A DNA stretch of 64,000 nt. Origin: 'Nostoc azollae' 0708. Its GTDB lineage: Bacteria > Cyanobacteriota > Cyanobacteriia > Cyanobacteriales > Nostocaceae. The notes beneath the pieces are model-generated. The model saw nothing but the letters and a program-made list of their open reading frames with translations, had not been told where the DNA came from and did not search any database. Below are positions 63,686 to 64,000 of the stretch, piece after piece. The position numbers and the translations under genes were made by a program. The stretch lies in NCBI RefSeq assembly GCF_000196515.1, contig NC_014248.1, positions 2,845,001 to 2,909,000 on the forward strand. Reading direction: 5' to 3'. How positions within the stretch are numbered: position 1 is the stretch's first letter; the number at the start of each line of letters is the position of its first letter.

Positions 63686-64000
63686 ATGGCGCGTACACAA
63701 AAAATTACCAATCAGCAAATTTTAGATGCATCTCGTGAAATCTTTCTCCAACAGGGTTTTGGTGGTTCCACTTTAGAAATCGCTCAAAAGGCAGGAATTT
63801 CGGAAGCGTCGATTTTCAAACCCTTTTCCACCAAAGAAGAACTTTTTTTTGCGTCAATGGGAATTCCTGAAAAATCTCCTTTAGTTAAGGAACTGGAGGC
63901 TTTATCTGGGAAAGGAAATCTGAAGCAAAATCTAATTCAGGTGTGTCTTCAGATCTTAGAGTTTAATCGTCAAGTCGTACCACGATTGATGATGTTGCGT
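63686..64000 (+). CDS. TetR/AcrR-family regulator, N-terminal part
   Basis: The gene runs off the window after 105 codons. The DNA-binding domain is typical TetR_N: ILDASREIFLQQGFGGSTLEIAQKAGISEASIFKPFSTKEELFF (helix-turn-helix across residues 28-47). What follows is the start of the ligand domain. Family members repress genes for efflux or lipid metabolism, and the ligand is unknown. It directly follows a perfect palindrome that is probably its operator. Confidence 0.9.
   Translation, partial: MARTQKITNQQILDASREIFLQQGFGGSTLEIAQKAGISEASIFKPFSTKEELFFASMGIPEKSPLVKELEALSGKGNLKQNLIQVCLQILEFNRQVVPRLMMLR

Overview
The window is chromosomal DNA of a filamentous, heterocyst-forming type cyanobacterium. 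The evidence is the low GC, many copies of the HIP1 octamer gcgatcgc inside core genes, typical cyanobacterial families (DUF151, HcyBio/DUF39, Hlip, class II FBPase/SBPase, DUF4079, DUF1830, NatC/NatA-like amino-acid transport, SigA), and short tandem repeats with a 7-bp period between genes, as is common in Nostocales. Intact housekeeping genes alternate with a very high load of decayed genes and broken insertion sequences. Such extreme pseudogene density recalls a genome under relaxed selection, such as the Azolla symbiont 'Nostoc azollae'. That assignment is inference; only the decay is directly seen.

Layout. 0-3.4 kb: tail of an M23 peptidase, riboflavin synthase (minus), a DUF151 bifunctional nuclease, and a ferredoxin-domain aldo/keto reductase. 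3.4-7 kb: decay zone with a nonsense-riddled helicase-nuclease, a TIR/TA element (MITE copy 1) and a broken aspartic-protease pair. 7.3-8.9 kb: pgi. 9.3-11.1 kb: pentapeptide-repeat remnant, broken IS630-type transposase, and a toxin-antitoxin pair with a broken toxin. 11.4-15.3 kb: natC and natA-like genes, separated by a dead gene carrying an IS701-type element with a TTAA target duplication. 15.4-19.8 kb: hemA, glpX, glutaredoxin, tadA, acyltransferase. 20-23.3 kb: a subtilisin-like protease with five in-frame stops and no indel, plus an IS5-type remnant. 23.5-32.9 kb: secreted protein, bolA, grxD, MFS exporter, homocitrate-synthase-like enzyme, DUF6761-like protein, OmpR-type regulator, ABC ATPase, membrane proteins and DUF1830. 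33.5-41.5 kb: dead DUF2887, aminotransferase and YjbQ genes, an intact SDR and WD40 protein, and a CHAT-domain gene broken by an IS66-type element, a small repeat and MITE copy 2, followed by a HicB fragment. 41.6-48.2 kb: ftsH, a DUF1614 gene frameshifted by a 7-bp duplication, an AI-2E-type permease, two dead genes and the homocysteine-biosynthesis gene. 48.3-64 kb: a proline/lysine-rich protein, TPR proteins, a Gdt1/Mnx exporter, a HigB toxin with a broken antitoxin, miaA, gyrB, sigA with a long structured leader, hli, a gyrA/parC-type gene, a CheY-like regulator, and the start of a TetR gene with a palindromic operator.

The intact genes cover basic metabolism (riboflavin, sugar phosphate, tetrapyrrole, tRNA modification, Fe-S handling), DNA supercoiling, transcription and protein quality control. 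The decayed genes are mostly accessory: defence- or death-like (helicase-nuclease, CHAT, TA modules), proteases, transposases and lineage-specific hypotheticals. I see no CRISPR array, rRNA or tRNA. No complete unknown defence or biosynthetic system is present. The most distinctive features are the 7-bp repeat system that reaches into gene ends, the dissectible IS insertions, an inverted MITE pair about 35 kb apart, and a possible structured RNA upstream of sigA.
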